DNA from: Spiroplasma mirum ATCC 29335
GTDB lineage: Bacteria; Bacillota_I; Bacilli_A; Mycoplasmatales; Mycoplasmataceae
DNA length: 64,000 nucleotides
Assembly: GCF_000565195.1 (NCBI RefSeq)
Contig: NZ_CP006720.1
Coordinates: 558,001 to 622,000, forward strand
Direction of reading: 5' to 3'
Shown here: positions 49,591 through 61,623 of the stretch, piece after piece
Layout: every line of letters begins with the position of its first letter
Position numbering within the stretch: position 1 is the first letter of the stretch
Notes under the pieces: model-generated
What the model saw: only the letters and a program-made list of their open reading frames with translations
Told to the model about the DNA's origin: nothing
Database searches by the model: none
Position numbers and translations under genes: made by a program

Positions 49591-50804
49591 TATTTTGAAA
49601 TTGAGAAATTACCAATTAACTTGTCGAGTTTATGGGACAAGATTTTGGCATCGGGGTCCGAAACCATAATCGCGGCCTTCACATATTTATATTCTAATAA
49701 GGATGTTGAACAAATTAAAACTTCGTTATTAACATATTGTCCAGCAATATTATCCCGAACCGGAATGCGCATGATATCATTTGAATATTTAATAAATTGG
49801 AGTCCGGCGACAATAGCATCCCCTTTTGAAGTTACAATCATTAAACTACGGTATTTAAATTTTGGGAAGATTAAATCCGTTACAATTGACTGGACAATCA
49901 CAAATAAATATGACGCAAAAAGAACGGGTCCAAAGAAGTATTTAATTTTATAAGTAATTAAGGCATTACCATAAAAGCCATTAATTACATCAAAATTACT
50001 TGGGTTCAGACCATTTCCATTGGCTCAAATTTCGTTTACATGGTTTCGCCAATTTGTACCAAAGTAAACTTCGGTTAACGTTTGGCGGCTCATTAATAAT
50101 GTGTGTATTAAAACCATAATAATTACAATAAAATAATTAATAATTCGATTATAATTGGCAATTGATTTTTTATGTTTAACTGAATAATATGCTAAAACAA
50201 AGTCTGTTCCCGCTGATGAGCTGCCTCCTTTATATAATAAACCATAGGCAACCCCATTTAATAGTCCCGCAGCGCCGGCAAAAACAAATAATCAAATTTG
50301 ATACATTCCTCCGGAATTTTGGTACAAGTCTAAATTAGCATAATCAACAATAAAGTGAAAACTACTTGGATTAATAAATGGAATGTAAGCAAAGGCAAAG
50401 TGAAAACCATTTTGTAAAATAATATAGACAATGGTGCGGATGGAAAACCGCCAACCAATTTTAATAACTCCAAACACAAATAAGGGAAAATTAATACAAA
50501 AATAAAATACCCAGTACATTCCAGTTTGCATTGTTAATTGTTCTGGTTCACTTCAAATATTAACCGCCATCCTCCGGGCGATGGCGGCGACCCCACTGGG
50601 CGTAATCCCATTACTAGTTGTGGAAGCAATAAAATAGTCATAAGCAATAACTCCCAATAAAGCAGCTAATACAATATAAGTATAGTCTCGAAATCGTCGC
50701 GACTTAAAATATTCTTTAAAACGGAGGTTAAACTCTTTTTTTGTAATCCGCTCACGATTTCTAGTTTTTCGCGTTATTTCTATTATCTTAGATTTATTGT
50801 TCAT
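49587..50804 (-). CDS. YitT-family membrane protein
   Basis: 405 residues in one frame with TGA as Trp. Basic N-terminal tail, five or six membrane helices (IVLAALLGVIAYDYFIA and LLYKGGSSSAGTDFVLAYY, the GGSSxGxD block of YitT proteins), then a C-terminal DUF2179-type domain (YRSLMIVTSKGDAIVAGLQF onward). Family members are of uncertain transport or sensory role. Start ATG 50804. Confidence 0.85.
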
Positions 50805-50886
50805 TTCCTTACCTTCTAAATTTTATTATCCAATTATCGAGCGGAATTTTTAAATTTTATACGTTGATAATTATAACACCTTTTTA

Positions 50887-50920
50887 AAATAAAAAAAACA
50901 ATCTTATCGATTGTTTTTAA
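50887..50920 (-). terminator. Terminator of fib
   Basis: AAAACAATC/GATTGTTTT hairpin with T-run on the minus strand. Confidence 0.75.
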
Positions 50921-50927
50921 AAATTAA

Positions 50928-52466
50928 TTATTCACTTTTTAAACGAATAGTTACTTTAAATGAACCAACTTTGATTGGGTCATAGTCATTTCTTGTAATA
51001 TCAACCACAGTGTAATCTCTTTGTAATTTTTGGTTTATGTTTCCAAATTTAATTCCACGACTTACGCCTTTTGCTGAAGGAATAAAGATTGGAATTTTAC
51101 GGTAATCCAATGCTGGTACTGTCATGTAAATTACAACTTGTTGGTATGGTGAATCAACATCTTTTAATGCTTCGTTTAAGTATTTAACAAATTCGTTACT
51201 TACTAATTGACTACCAAAGTGTTTGTCTTCAACAAACTCATGTGATTGGTTATGAGTAATGTAGAATGAAATTCTAGCATCGCAGTTAACTAATAAGTAT
51301 TTTTGGGGAACAGTTGCTCCGTTATATGTGTATGATGATTTATCTTGGGCTTTTTCAGCAATTGCGGCAGCAATTTCGTTAGCCACGGTCTCCACTTTAT
51401 ATAATTTTTCAGTGTTTAAATCATATTTAGCTGATTTATTTCATAATAGTTCATCATCATTAACACGAACTTGTTCTAAGAATAATAATTTACGTAATCA
51501 TTTTTTAGGAGCATTTTTTCATTCATCTTCTCCTAAAATAACTTTACTTGGTCCTTCGTTGTCTTTAACTTTATTCTTCATAACTTGAATAATGTCTAAC
51601 GCAACTGGTGATTTTTCTTGTTTATCAACTAACATTAATGATGGTCCAAATCCTGATAATACTTTATGAGTATTTGGTTTGAATAATTTAATTCAATCAT
51701 CATGTTTAATTTCAAATAATTCATTAATTGAATCTAAATCATCTGCTGATGATTGTGATAAATCAATAATGTAACGTGAACTTAATAAGTTAAATAATCT
51801 TCTTAATAAGTATTTTAAAGTATTAACTGTTTCATACATTTTAAATTTATGTAATGGGTCATTATCTCATGGTGATAATGCATTGTTATAAATAATTTTT
51901 AATGCTAAGTAATTAATACTTGATTTTTTCGCAACTTGGGCGATGGCCCCTGCTTCAGTATCAATAACATCAATTGTGTGACCATATTTGTCAACCATTT
52001 CTTTAAATTGTTTTGAGTTATAGATCAACATATCAGCTGTTCCAGTAACCCCTTCAGTTAATCCTAATTTAAAGTCTTTAATAACTTTGGCAAATTCACC
52101 ATCAAATTGGAATGATTCTGGTTCATTAACAATTTGCCCATATTTAATGTCTTTAAATACTGTTAAATCAGCATCACGATAAATAAATTTTGTTGAAATT
52201 GTTGTATCAGCAGTATCATGTTTATCATTTGTTGATAACGCTAAGTCAATATTGATAATTGTTTGTAATCCTGGGTATTTTTCTAATAAGTAAGTTATTG
52301 CCATCGCTGCATTAGCTTTTCCATAACCTACAGTTGCAATAATAAAAGTTTTCCCATGGTATTTTAGATGTTGGATAACACAGTTTTTTCACCAATACTT
52401 TTTAATAGTCTTAATGCTGTGTTTGTCTTTCATCGTGAAATACGCAGTTGAAATAACTCCAATCAT
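50928..52466 (-). CDS. fib: Spiroplasma fibril protein
   Basis: 512 residues, intact with TGA as Trp, GAGGTGAAGAT before ATG. Recognised from sequence (MIGVISTAYFTMKDKHSIKT, MAITYLLEKYPGLQTIINID, EDEWKNAPKKWLRKLLFLE). Fib is unique to Spiroplasma and builds the internal ribbon that, with MreB proteins, keeps cells helical and drives swimming. The first half has the fold of a methylthioadenosine/SAH nucleosidase (ATVGYGKANAAMAITYL; VIDTEAGAIAQVAKK, an ExGAxAxVA-like active-site block); the second half makes the filament. Confidence 0.97.
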
Positions 52467-52755
52467 ATCTTCACCTCAATTTCCCTTATAACTAATTTCC
52501 TATGTTGTGCCTTACACAAGGTTTTTCACCTCTGCGAAATACAACTAGATATATTTTATCTTAAAATGACTTTTTTAGCAATATCTTTAATAAAAAAACA
52601 AAAAACAAAGTTTTCTTCTTGAAAAACAGAATTAATTATGATTAAATTATTTTTTACAATAATTAATTACTTTATGTTTTTTAAATTTTTATGGAAATAA
52701 ATATGGTGATGAATTGATAATTTTATTGTTCTTAAAAACCCATTAAAATTAAGGT

Positions 52756-52992
52756 TTAAGTTAATAAAAAATTATTAATCATTTGTAACTCGTGATTTAC
52801 CTTTGCTTGCTGTTGTAACTGAGCAGTTTGGTGCTGTTGCAATAATTTTTGTTGTTTTTGTTGAATAACAGTACTACTAATTTGGACCCCTACTTGGGCT
52901 AATGTGCCAATACAAGACAATATTAAAGGAATTAACATTCAAAAAAAGCCTCGTTTAATGTTTTGGGTTGCGACTATTGATAATTTTTGCAT
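52756..52992 (-). CDS. Small membrane protein with Gln-rich tail (78 aa)
   Basis: GAAGGGCAATTAAG precedes ATG (52992). A basic start, one hydrophobic helix (MLIPLILSCIGTLAQVGV), then a Gln/His-rich coiled coil (IQQKQQKLLQQHQTAQLQQQ). Transcribed towards fib with a 290-base gap that contains no other ORF. Function unknown. Confidence 0.55.
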
Positions 52993-53081
52993 CTTAATTG
53001 CCCTTCCTTTCTACTTATTATTTAACAGATCCCAAGGGGTTTTCCTTGTTAAAATAAAAAAATAATTATTAGTTAAAATAA

Positions 53082-53558
53082 TTATTCGACATTATTAATA
53101 CTTATTTTATAAGGATTTTGAATTCCTTTAATTTCAACAGTATCACCGAATTTTTTACCAATAATTGCTTTGGCAATTGGTGATTCATTAGAAACCGTAT
53201 TTTCAAAGGGGTTTGCTTCCACCGCCCCGACAATTTTAATCTCAAAGTCCTTGTTAATAGCTAAATTAGTAAAACTAACTTTGCTTCCTAATTTTATGAC
53301 CCCGGTTTTTGACTTAACTTCTTTAATTTCTTTCGCTTTTGTTAAAAAAGCTTCGATTTCTTTAATCCGACCTTCCACTTCTGCTTGGCGGTTACGAGCA
53401 GCATCGTAATCAGCATTTTCCGAAAGGTCTCCCTGGGCGCGGGCTTCTTTTAATTCTTCAATTACCGCGGGGCGAACCACATTAATTAAATTATTTAACT
53501 CCGCTTTTAATTCTTCCATCCCTTCTTTAGTTAATAAAATTTCTTCATTAATACTCAT
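53082..53558 (-). CDS. greA: Transcript cleavage factor GreA
   Basis: 158 residues. N-terminal coiled coil with the acidic tip LKEARAQGDLSENADYDAAR (DLSENADY is the signature), C-terminal FKBP-like domain (KLGSKVSFTNLAIN, SPIAKAIIGKKFGDTVEI). I start at ATG 53558, not the GTG upstream, since that GTG is inside the GGAGTGA site. Rescues backtracked RNA polymerase. Confidence 0.95.
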   Translation of the reverse strand: MSINEEILLTKEGMEELKAELNNLINVVRPAVIEELKEARAQGDLSENADYDAARNRQAEVEGRIKEIEAFLTKAKEIKEVKSKTGVIKLGSKVSFTNLAINKDFEIKIVGAVEANPFENTVSNESPIAKAIIGKKFGDTVEIKGIQNPYKISINNVE

Positions 53559-53652
53559 CTGAATGTTCACTCCTTTATTATTTTCAATGACTAATATTAT
53601 AACATTAATCTTAAATAATGTCTTATTTTTCCGTTAATTTTAGTTATTTTCC

Positions 53653-54303
53653 CTAAAAAATTGCTTTCTTTTTCAATAATGACTTAATTTTTGTCGCAAT
53701 CATGTCAATCGCAATTTCATTTGCTTCATAATATGGCACAATAATATCGGCATACTTAATACTTGGTTCAACAAAATACTCATGCATTGGTTTCACCGTG
53801 GTTAAATACTGGTTAATAACACTGTCAATACTGCGACCCCGTTCATTAATATCGCGCATTAACCGGCGAATAAAACGAATATCATCTTCGGTTTTAATAA
53901 AAATTTTAATATTTGCTAACTGGCGAATTTGTTCAATTGCTAAGGCTAAAATACCATCTAACATAATAACATCTGCTTCTTCAATATGAACAGTTTCGAC
54001 TGTTCGTTGGTGTAAAGTAAAATCATAAATGGGGCGGTCAATTGGTTCATTATTTTTTAGTTTATTAATGTGGTCAACAAGTAATTCAATGTCAATTGAA
54101 TCTGGGTGATCATAATTAATTAACTTTCGTTGTTCAAAAGTTAAGTCTGGTCAGTCTTTATAATAATTATCCATTGTTAAATAAACAATTTTTTGTCCTT
54201 TTAAAATATGGGCAATTTTGGTTGCCACTGTTGTCTTTCCACTAGCGGTTCCCCCAGCAATCGACACTAGTTTAACAACATGTTTTTTTACCCTGTATTC
54301 CAA
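53653..54303 (-). CDS. udk: Uridine kinase
   Basis: 216 residues; TTG start 6-8 bases after GGAGGAAG (an ATG nearby is in another frame with an early stop). P-loop IAGGTASGKTT, VYLTMDNYYKDW, YDHPDSIDI, RPIYDFTLHQR, and RFIRRLMRDINERGRS lid. Pyrimidine salvage: phosphorylates uridine/cytidine. Confidence 0.94.
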
Positions 54304-54367
54304 ACCATCTTCCTCCTTTACATTTTTAAATTAATAAGATAAAACCTTTTTTATTTTAACATAGAAT

Positions 54368-54402
54368 AAAAAAAGTTTAGACCGAAAGGTTAAACTTTTT
54401 TA
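54368..54402 (-). terminator. Terminator of the YhgE/Pip-like gene
   Basis: AAAAAGTTTA/TAAACTTTTT hairpin with an 11-base loop. Confidence 0.85.
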
Positions 54403-54405
54403 GGG

Positions 54406-57018
54406 TTAATCATTACGACGTATAATTTCTTCATCACTAGCCGAAGATTTTGAAGGATGTTCGGAATGATGTTTTGCATTTCAAGCTTGGTATCACTTAA
54501 ATTGTCCTTCTTCAGGATAGCGCTCATTAACTTTTTCGCGAATTTTATCCATTTCCATGAATGGTAATTTTGATCACATTGCCCGGTTTGTTTTTGGATT
54601 AACATATTGTTCTAAATGTTCTTCCACTAAAATTGTTGCTATTTTTTTACTATTGTGGGTTCCGTAGAACATTTCCCGGTTGCGTTGAATGGAAACCCCT
54701 AACCCAATCGCTAAGAAGCCAACAATTCAAACTAGTAAAATTGCAAATTGTTGAAGGACATATGAAGCATCCGTTCAGTTTGAACCAACAATTCCAATAC
54801 TGTAAATGATGGCCCCCTGGGCATGAATTGAATAAGTATATGGTGCTAAGTAACTTATTACATCAAAGAACCCAGCTTGCATAAAGGTTGGGAATGTTCC
54901 CCATCCTGATGATAAGTTAATAATCAACAAGATAACACATAAGAACTTCCCGATCGTTTCGTCGCGTAAACTAAACCATAAGGCCTGTTCAATAATGACA
55001 AAGACGGTGACGGTAAACATCATTCATAAATAAACTAATCCAAAGGTTGGACCAATCATTGATCATCCTAAACCATAGACTGTTAACATTAAGATTGTAC
55101 ATTGAATTCAAGACGTTACTAACATTAAGGTTGTTTTACCTAAATATCACGCAAATGGTCCGGCAGTTTTAACTCTTTTAGCACGGTCAAAAACAAATGT
55201 TTGCATTAGCGTTCCCACTCATAATCCAATACATAAGAAAAATTGTCCTAACCCAATTCCATAAGGGTTAAAGTTGCTTCCCACAATATTGGTTTGCATA
55301 ATTCCCCCTAAATCAGGGAATAATAAGGAATTAATTCCCCCACCTAACATTGATAAGAAATCACCCGCTTGGCTAGCCACACTATTGTCCCCGTTGACAC
55401 TACCACCTAAAATTAATTGTGATAACACATCAATATTTGTTTGGAAATTACCAACAATAGTTCCTTTGGCTGGGTTATTAAGATCACCAAAAGGCAAAAC
55501 ATAAGCATTTTTCGGAGTGTTACTTGGATTACCATCCCCTAGTAAACTCACTAAGCCAATTTTGCTAAAGGTTCCAAATTGGGTACCAAGAGTAATTAAA
55601 TCTTTATAATTTTTAATCAGAACACTCGTTGCTCCTTTCCCAGTAATTGGAAAATTATAAGCAGTATTTGGAATAATAGCTCCTTCTTGTTCTAATAATC
55701 CCGCAATATTTCCCGCTGATCCCAATAGTTTTTTTACCCCATCAGCATCAATCGCTAAACTTCCTAAACCTTTTGGAAAGGGCAAAGCCGCAGTTAGTTT
55801 TTCCGAAAGTTTGGGTGCCAGTGCGGTTGCTAATAAATTACCTGTCTCACCACTCATTAATGTATTTCATAAATTAGCGATTTGACTTAAAAAACCATCT
55901 GTTTGTCAGTCTTGCGTAATATCTGTCCCCGCAGTTCCTTCTAAAGTTAAACTTGGTAAAGTTCAACTTGGATACTTCGCTATAATCGCCGCTAGCATTT
56001 CCTGGTTACGAATAACATATTCCTGGTCTTTAATAATGTTAAAATCAACGGTTTTGGCAGTTGGTGAACCATGGTCGGCCACTGTTAATTGTTCATTAAC
56101 TGTGGCTGGTGCTTTAAATAACATGTTAGCTTTAACATTATTTAATTCTTTTTCTAATAATAACTGAATTGTTGTTTGTAAGATTTCGGGACCTAAATCA
56201 ACTAGTAAACTACTTTTAAATTCATTAAAAATATACATAAATTGTCCAAATAAAAAGTTATGTTTATAAGTTGATCAAAAGTTAATACCACTGTGTTTTA
56301 AATCATTAATAAAATCAGTGGGACTTTTTTGATCCGGGGTTGATTTTCCAGCAATTTCGCGTAGAGTGGAATCAATATAGCCAATTAAATCATCAGTTAA
56401 GTTTTCTGGAATTTGTAACTGTACTCAGTATCTATCTTGGTCTTTTACATTTCATGACCCATCGCTATTTTGACTAGCAATATTAGCGGCTGCTTCACCA
56501 CTTAAATATTTCAAATTAGTTAATTCCATGTTGTCATTAACTTTGACCTTAAATTTATCCTGATCTTTGTTATAAGAAATATTTGGTACTTTATTTTTTT
56601 CTCAGGATGACACTAAATCTTCAACAACGCCCGCTTTACTATGAATTGTGGTTGCTGCTTTTTCAATCACAGTTCCACTAGTTGTTGTTATTTTAGTACC
56701 ATTGGGAATACTATTTCAGTCCGTGTTGATCGTAATTGGTACTTCCGCGCCCCCAACATCAGTATAGTATTCTCCAGCTCCCAACGCTAAATTACCATCA
56801 ACTGATTTTCCGACAATTAACACCACTGGTTTATCGTTGTTAATAATTGCCATTGGTGCGGAACCAATTTGGGGAATCGGGTTTCAGAATGCTCAAATAC
56901 AAATAAAAGCATACAGAAAAGGAACAAAACAAATTGCCACAAACTTAATGACCCTTTTTCTGCTACTAAAAACACGTTCTCTAAACTCGGCCTGAACAGT
57001 ATCTAGATATCCTTTCAT
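54406..57018 (-). CDS. YhgE/Pip-family membrane protein (870 aa)
   Basis: One N-terminal helix (FVAICFVPFLYAFICIWAFW) followed by NPIPQIGSAPMAIINNDKPV, the YhgE/Pip N-terminal pattern (N-xx-VAVVNxDxG-like). A long extracytoplasmic region of about 560 residues, then five or six C-terminal helices (TVFVIIEQALWFSLRDETIG, FAILLVWIVGFLAIGLGVSI) and a cytoplasmic charged tail. Family members are phage receptors or type VII secretion partners elsewhere. All internal TGA codons are Trp; apparently intact. Confidence 0.75.
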
Positions 57019-57225
57019 AATTTTCTTCCTATCTTAAATTAAATTATTTAGTACACAATATTTAATATATCACTTCTAAAAAGTTTGTCTAGGTTAATGC
57101 CCAAAAAGTTTTAAAAAATTTAGGAATAATTTTTGCAAATTAGGGTAATTTTTATAAAATTAAGAATTGGACTAAATTGCACTTCCTTAAAGGAACGGAA
57201 AATAGTCTTAGCCAAAAATAAAAAA

Positions 57226-57258
57226 ACATAAATAATACTATAATATTTATTATTTATG
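57226..57258 (-). terminator. Terminator hairpin
   Basis: AACATAAATAAT/ATTATTTATGTT with T7 on the minus strand. Confidence 0.8.
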
Positions 57259-57270
57259 TTAAAGTTTTTA

Positions 57271-57853
57271 CTAATTTTCATAGATTTCGGAATCTTCGGC
57301 TGCTTCTAATTCACTATAACGATCAAAGATAATATTTAATTCCTCTAGCATATGCAGCGCGTCCTGACGGTTAGGGTTATCTTACCCCGCATGCAAAGCT
57401 TGATTGCGAACTAGATAGCTTCGTAATTCATTGTGGATTTCTTTCGAAGTATATTTTCAATCATCAACAACATTCAAATTCATCATCCAGTTTTACTTGT
57501 AACTCAGGCCGAGTTTGCATTCTTTTCAAGTATTTGTTACGATAGTATGTAAAATACCATAATGTTCCAAAAACAGCTGAACTTCCAACAAAGGCTAACT
57601 CAATCACCGCTCCAATTAAATGGCTTTCAAATTTATCATCCTTGGCAGTACCCACCCCATTAATTAATGAATAGTAGTGCCATACAAAGGCAAATGCTAA
57701 GATTACAATATTAATTGGGAACGCCACTCATTTTCAAACTTGCATTTTAACTTTTTTTATTGCCGCTAATTTTAAAGTAACGGCCATGACCATCCCATAG
57801 TCAGACAAAATCAACTAAACTAAATTTCTTAGTTTCTTTTTTTGTTTAGCCAT
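57271..57853 (-). pseudogene. Membrane protein gene with nonsense codons and a frameshift
   Basis: GGAGTAAAAAAG before ATG (57853). TAG appears after MAKQKKKLRNLV. Downstream two helices (FPINIVILAFAFVWHYYSL, GAVIELAFVGSSAVFGTLW) are intact. Near 57470 the protein continues in another frame (NVVDDWKYTSKEIHNELRSY), which itself has TAA after NQALHAG and ends EDSEIYEN. About 190 residues originally; no family recognised. Confidence 0.5.
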
Positions 57854-58086
57854 AAAAAACTTTTTTACTCCTTTTCATTTGTATTATTCTCGCTTACACC
57901 AACATTCTTAATATAAAAATATTATAAATAACATTACTATTAAGAAAAATTATACTATTTTTTTTCAAAATAATATGCTTTTTATGATAACGAAAAATAA
58001 AGATAATGCAAATAAAATTAACAATTTTTTTAAAAATAATTATAGATTTTTATTTCTCGGATGTTTTCCTAAAAAATAGATGCTTG
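57854..58086. other. Intergenic, AT-rich
   Basis: No ORF or clear hairpin; probably carries the promoter for 57853 and the 3' end of the next leftward gene. Confidence 0.5.
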
Positions 58087-58656
58087 TTAAACGATCAAGA
58101 GAGAATAATCATAACAAATTGTTAAAATTAAGATAAAAATTAAAATTAAATAATATTTTTCCGAACGGTTATTAAAACTATTAGTTGCCAATAATCTTAC
58201 TTTTGCCAGTTTATCACCTGGCCTTGTAAAAATATGTTCATGGGGGACTTGTTCGGGAAAATTAATGCTAACAATTTTGTTAAGATTGCTGGTGGTGCTC
58301 GCTGGTTTGCCCTGACAACTAAATTTTTTGCGTGAGTTTTTTGTTAAAAAAGTTCTTAAAATACTAATTGGCAAGACAACTAAACCTTCTGTTCATGATA
58401 TCTTTTTCATATATGGATTATTTTCTAACTGTGACTTTTGAAATAAACCCGCATTTCCCCCATTACATTCAAAATATAGTAATAAATCCAAATCAGTAAT
58501 TCGTTGTTTGGTATAATCTCACTCAACTTTTAAAAAAATTAAATCCTCTTTGTTATTTCAATAAAGATCATTATTTTTAATTTGCTTAATAAAGCGATAA
58601 TATCTTTTTTTACAATTTGAACAAAGAAGTTTAATAATTGGTTGATTATTAATCAT
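58087..58656 (-). CDS. Hypothetical tail-anchored protein (189 aa)
   Basis: MINNQPIIKLLCSNCKKRYY holds a CxxC pair. The middle part is polar and contains TGA Trp codons. One C-terminal hydrophobic helix (YYLILIFILILTICYDYSLL) would anchor it. The AGGAGC-type site before ATG 58656 is plausible. Neighbouring genes are also small membrane proteins. Unknown function. Confidence 0.55.
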
Positions 58657-58805
58657 CTTCCTCAGCGCTCCTTTTAAAACAATAACATATTTTAAGTTCA
58701 ATAGTTTTTTCATTTATTCTTTGTTCAGGTTTTTACTGATTCAATTTTTGAAAATATTACGTTGTTGTGATTTCAAAATAGCTTCTTCTCGTAATTTTTT
58801 ATTAT

Positions 58806-59402
58806 TTAATTAATTAAGATTTGTTTTCAATAATCAGTTGCGGTTGCAATATTTTTACTTTTTTGGCTTTTTAAATTGGCATAGACGTTAAAAAATGATT
58901 GGTGGTGTTCTCACTTAATTCTTAAATAGTTGTTAACAAAAATTAGTTTATCTAGTAAAAATTTTCATAGGTTTAAAATAAGAAAATACATAAAATTAAA
59001 TAACTGAATAGCCAATAATAACATTAATTCAACCGCTCCAATTATTAAAACAGTATAAAAACTACTATTGAAAATCCCAAGGTCTTTTAAATTTCAATAC
59101 ATATTAACTAAGAAATGAATGATTAGTAATTTAATTAAAGCATTATGTTCTAACAGTAAATATAAATAAAAGATGAAAATTAAAGAACCAATTAAATAAC
59201 ACACCCCACAGATGTTCTGAAAAATAATACTACCAAAAAACTTTTTTTGTTTTGATAAATTGGGCATTTTGGCCAATAACCGGTGTAAAAATAATCTAAA
59301 AGCACGAAAAAATTGTTCAGTCAACACAAAAAAGACTGTTACAATAAATATCCAAGATAAAATTAAGCCATTAAAAGACGTAAAAATAGTGGTCCATAAC
59401 AT
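58806..59402 (-). CDS. Four-helix membrane protein (198 aa), C-terminus possibly truncated
   Basis: ATG 59402 lies 11 bases after AAGGA; an in-frame GTG at 59468 would add 22 residues without a site. Helices at about 8-30 (LILSWIFIVTVFFVLTEQFF), 62-85, 92-115 and 118-140. After TAA (58806) a neighbouring frame continues with NLNKE-type residues, so the C-terminus may be shortened. Unknown function. Confidence 0.5.
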
Positions 59403-59487
59403 CGTCGTTTCATTCCTTAACATCGTAGTTTTTTCGTTTGTTTTTATGTTAATAAGCTTATTATACACTAATTATTTTTTGTATACA

Positions 59488-59520
59488 AAAAATAAAAAAC
59501 CACCCCATTCTGAGTGGTAT
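59488..59520 (-). terminator. Terminator after the Asp23-like gene
   Basis: ACCAC...GTGGT hairpin with T6 on the minus strand. Confidence 0.7.
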
Positions 59521-59521
59521 C

Positions 59522-59827
59522 TTAATGATGAAAATTAATGTTAATATTTTTTGGTTTAATTTTTAAAGTATAATCTAATTCTTTTTTAATAGCATCGTAT
59601 AATTCCTGGGCTAAGACTGGTAAGTTTTCTGCTTGTAAAACCTTCCCGCTCACAAAAATGTGTAAGAAGTTATCTTCATAAATTCTACACTTAATTTGAT
59701 CGGCAAAGAACTGTTCAGTCATGTCCCGTAAAGCGTACGAAACAATTTTTCGAATCACTAATAAACTAACATTTAAATTACCACGATAATTCTTATCAAT
59801 TAATAATAAAGTATTATTATCCATCAT
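59522..59827 (-). CDS. Asp23/Gls24-family (YqhY-like) protein
   Basis: 101 residues. NYRGNLNVSLLVIRKIVSYA followed by FLHIFVSGKVLQAENLPVLA gives the alternating strand-helix order of Asp23/YqhY proteins. GGAGTTTGAA precedes ATG, and the gene lies 15 bases after efp, in line with yqhY-efp neighbourhoods in Firmicutes. Envelope or lipid homeostasis role by family. Confidence 0.6.
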   Translation of the reverse strand: MMDNNTLLLIDKNYRGNLNVSLLVIRKIVSYALRDMTEQFFADQIKCRIYEDNFLHIFVSGKVLQAENLPVLAQELYDAIKKELDYTLKIKPKNININFHH

Positions 59828-59841
59828 TTCAAACTCCTTAA

Positions 59842-60399
59842 TTATGCGCGTCCCACATATTTACCATCACTGGTGTTAATACTAATGATTTCCCCTTCTT
59901 TAATAAACAAGGGAACTTGCACTTCTCACCCAGTTTCCACAATTGCTTTTTTCATTGCTCCCGAAGAAGTATCACCCTTCACGGCAGCTTCTGCTTCAAT
60001 AACTTGTAAATCAATTTTATCAGGAAGAATAACTCCTAAGACTTCCCCTTCATATTTAGTAACACTAGCGGTTACTCCTTCTTTGAAAAAGTTTTTTTCT
60101 CAACTTAAGCGTTTACTAGGAATTTCAACTTGGTCATAAGTTTGACTGTCCATAAACACTAGGTTAATTCCATCATCATATAGGTATTGCATGTCCACTT
60201 TATCAATCATTGCTTTTTCAACCTTATTGCCGCCCGTAAAAGTAATTGAAGTAGTGGCCCCGGTGCGTAAATTCTTGGCCTTTGTTTTAACATGGGCTTG
60301 TCCCCGCCCTGATTTTGAATGTTGAGCTTCAATTACAACATAAATATTACCTTCATATTGGAAAGTAACCCCTGGTTTAAAGTCATTTACATTAATCAT
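59842..60399 (-). CDS. efp: Elongation factor P
   Basis: 185 residues, three beta-barrel domains. MINVNDFKPGVTFQYEGNIY opening; the loop HSKSGRGQAHVK carries the tip residue region (Arg), and QVEIPSKRLSWEKNF, GDTSSGAMKKAIVETG close domain III. Relieves ribosome stalling at polyproline. AAGGAAA site before ATG. Confidence 0.96.
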
Positions 60400-60493
60400 A
60401 TCATTTTCCTTTCTTTGTAATTAATACCAATTGTAATTATTAAATCTCTCCTAATTATAAACTATTAAGTGCTTTTCACCAATCAAAAATGAG

Positions 60494-61623
60494 TTATTTA
60501 ATTGGTAGATCAATAATTTTGGCATCACGATTTTCCGACAGAAAGTTATCTTTAATTAAAGCATTATATTTGTCAAAGATTTCATCTTGTAAAATTCGTC
60601 ATTTAATTTTTTGTTTTTTGTTATTATTAGCATTCATCATTTTAAATTCATGTAAAACTTCTCGGCGCAATTTTTGGTATAATTTTTTATCAATATCTAA
60701 TAATTCTAAGCGAATGTAATTATTAAAGAAGGTTAAAATTAAGGCAATAACTGGTCCCGAGAAAAACGCCATCAGCATGGTAGCATAACTAATTCAAGAG
60801 TATAAATGGTTCAAACGATCTTGTAAGGGATAATTGCCCAGAAATAATAACCCGACTCCCAAAACAATTAACATACTATCGACAATAATCCGACACGCAG
60901 GATAAGGTAACTGGGTAATTTGTGATAATTCAGATGATAACCCGTTATAAGGTCCGGGCATCATTTTTGTCGCCACAATAATTCCTAACCCTAAACAAAA
61001 GTTTAGATAACTAGCTCATAAAATTCAACTACGCACTCATTCATTTCAAATGGCCTCGTTTCCTGTCATATTAGTTGGATCAATTGGTTTAATATTTCAA
61101 TCGGGATTAACAATTCAAATATTAAGTTCCACTGCTAATGGTCATAAGAAAACGGGAATTAAATCTAAGATAATCTTAATAATTTCATCAAAAATAATAT
61201 TTAAAGTTAAAATTTTTTGCTTCTTAAATTGAAAAATCTTAATTGTTTTAAAGAGAACAACCACTAGTCAAAAACAAGAATAAATAATTAATAGGGAAAT
61301 TGAATAATATTCAGCAATATTACTCCCCCCTTTTACTCAAATATTAGCGGCTAATGAAAAAACTAGCAAGTCTTCATTAACAACCCCTAAGTTTAAATCC
61401 ATGTATAATGCATTTGCTAATCCAAAAATATAAACTCCTAATAAGTAAAATAAAAAGCGTACCAAAATTGATTGATAATGGCTCTTAAAGAATAATTTCT
61501 TTTCATTAATATATAATTGGAAGGCCTTTGTTTTTTTATGAAACTCTTTTAATACTAAGTACTTTTTATAGCGGCTTTTATTTTTTTTATCTTTATTATC
61601 TATCGTTTTTGCTCATCATTCAT
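60494..61623 (-). CDS. Multi-pass membrane protein with an apparent frameshift near the start
   Basis: From about 61605 one frame runs 370 residues (TGA as Trp) with six or seven helices: SILVRFLFYLLGVYIFGLA, IILDLIPVFLWPLAVELNI, YLNFCLGLGIIVATKMMP, IIVDSMLIVLGVGLLFLGNY, YATMLMAFFSGPVIALILTF, and a basic cytoplasmic tail. The best start, MNDEQKR after GAGGGCC, is one base out of frame at a CAAAAAC run, so either a young frameshift or an assembly error. No family recognised. Confidence 0.55.

Noticed and set aside
54390-54605. 71-codon minus-strand frame
   Set aside because: It overlaps the YhgE/Pip-like C-terminus in another frame, which reads as convincing protein with TGA as Trp.
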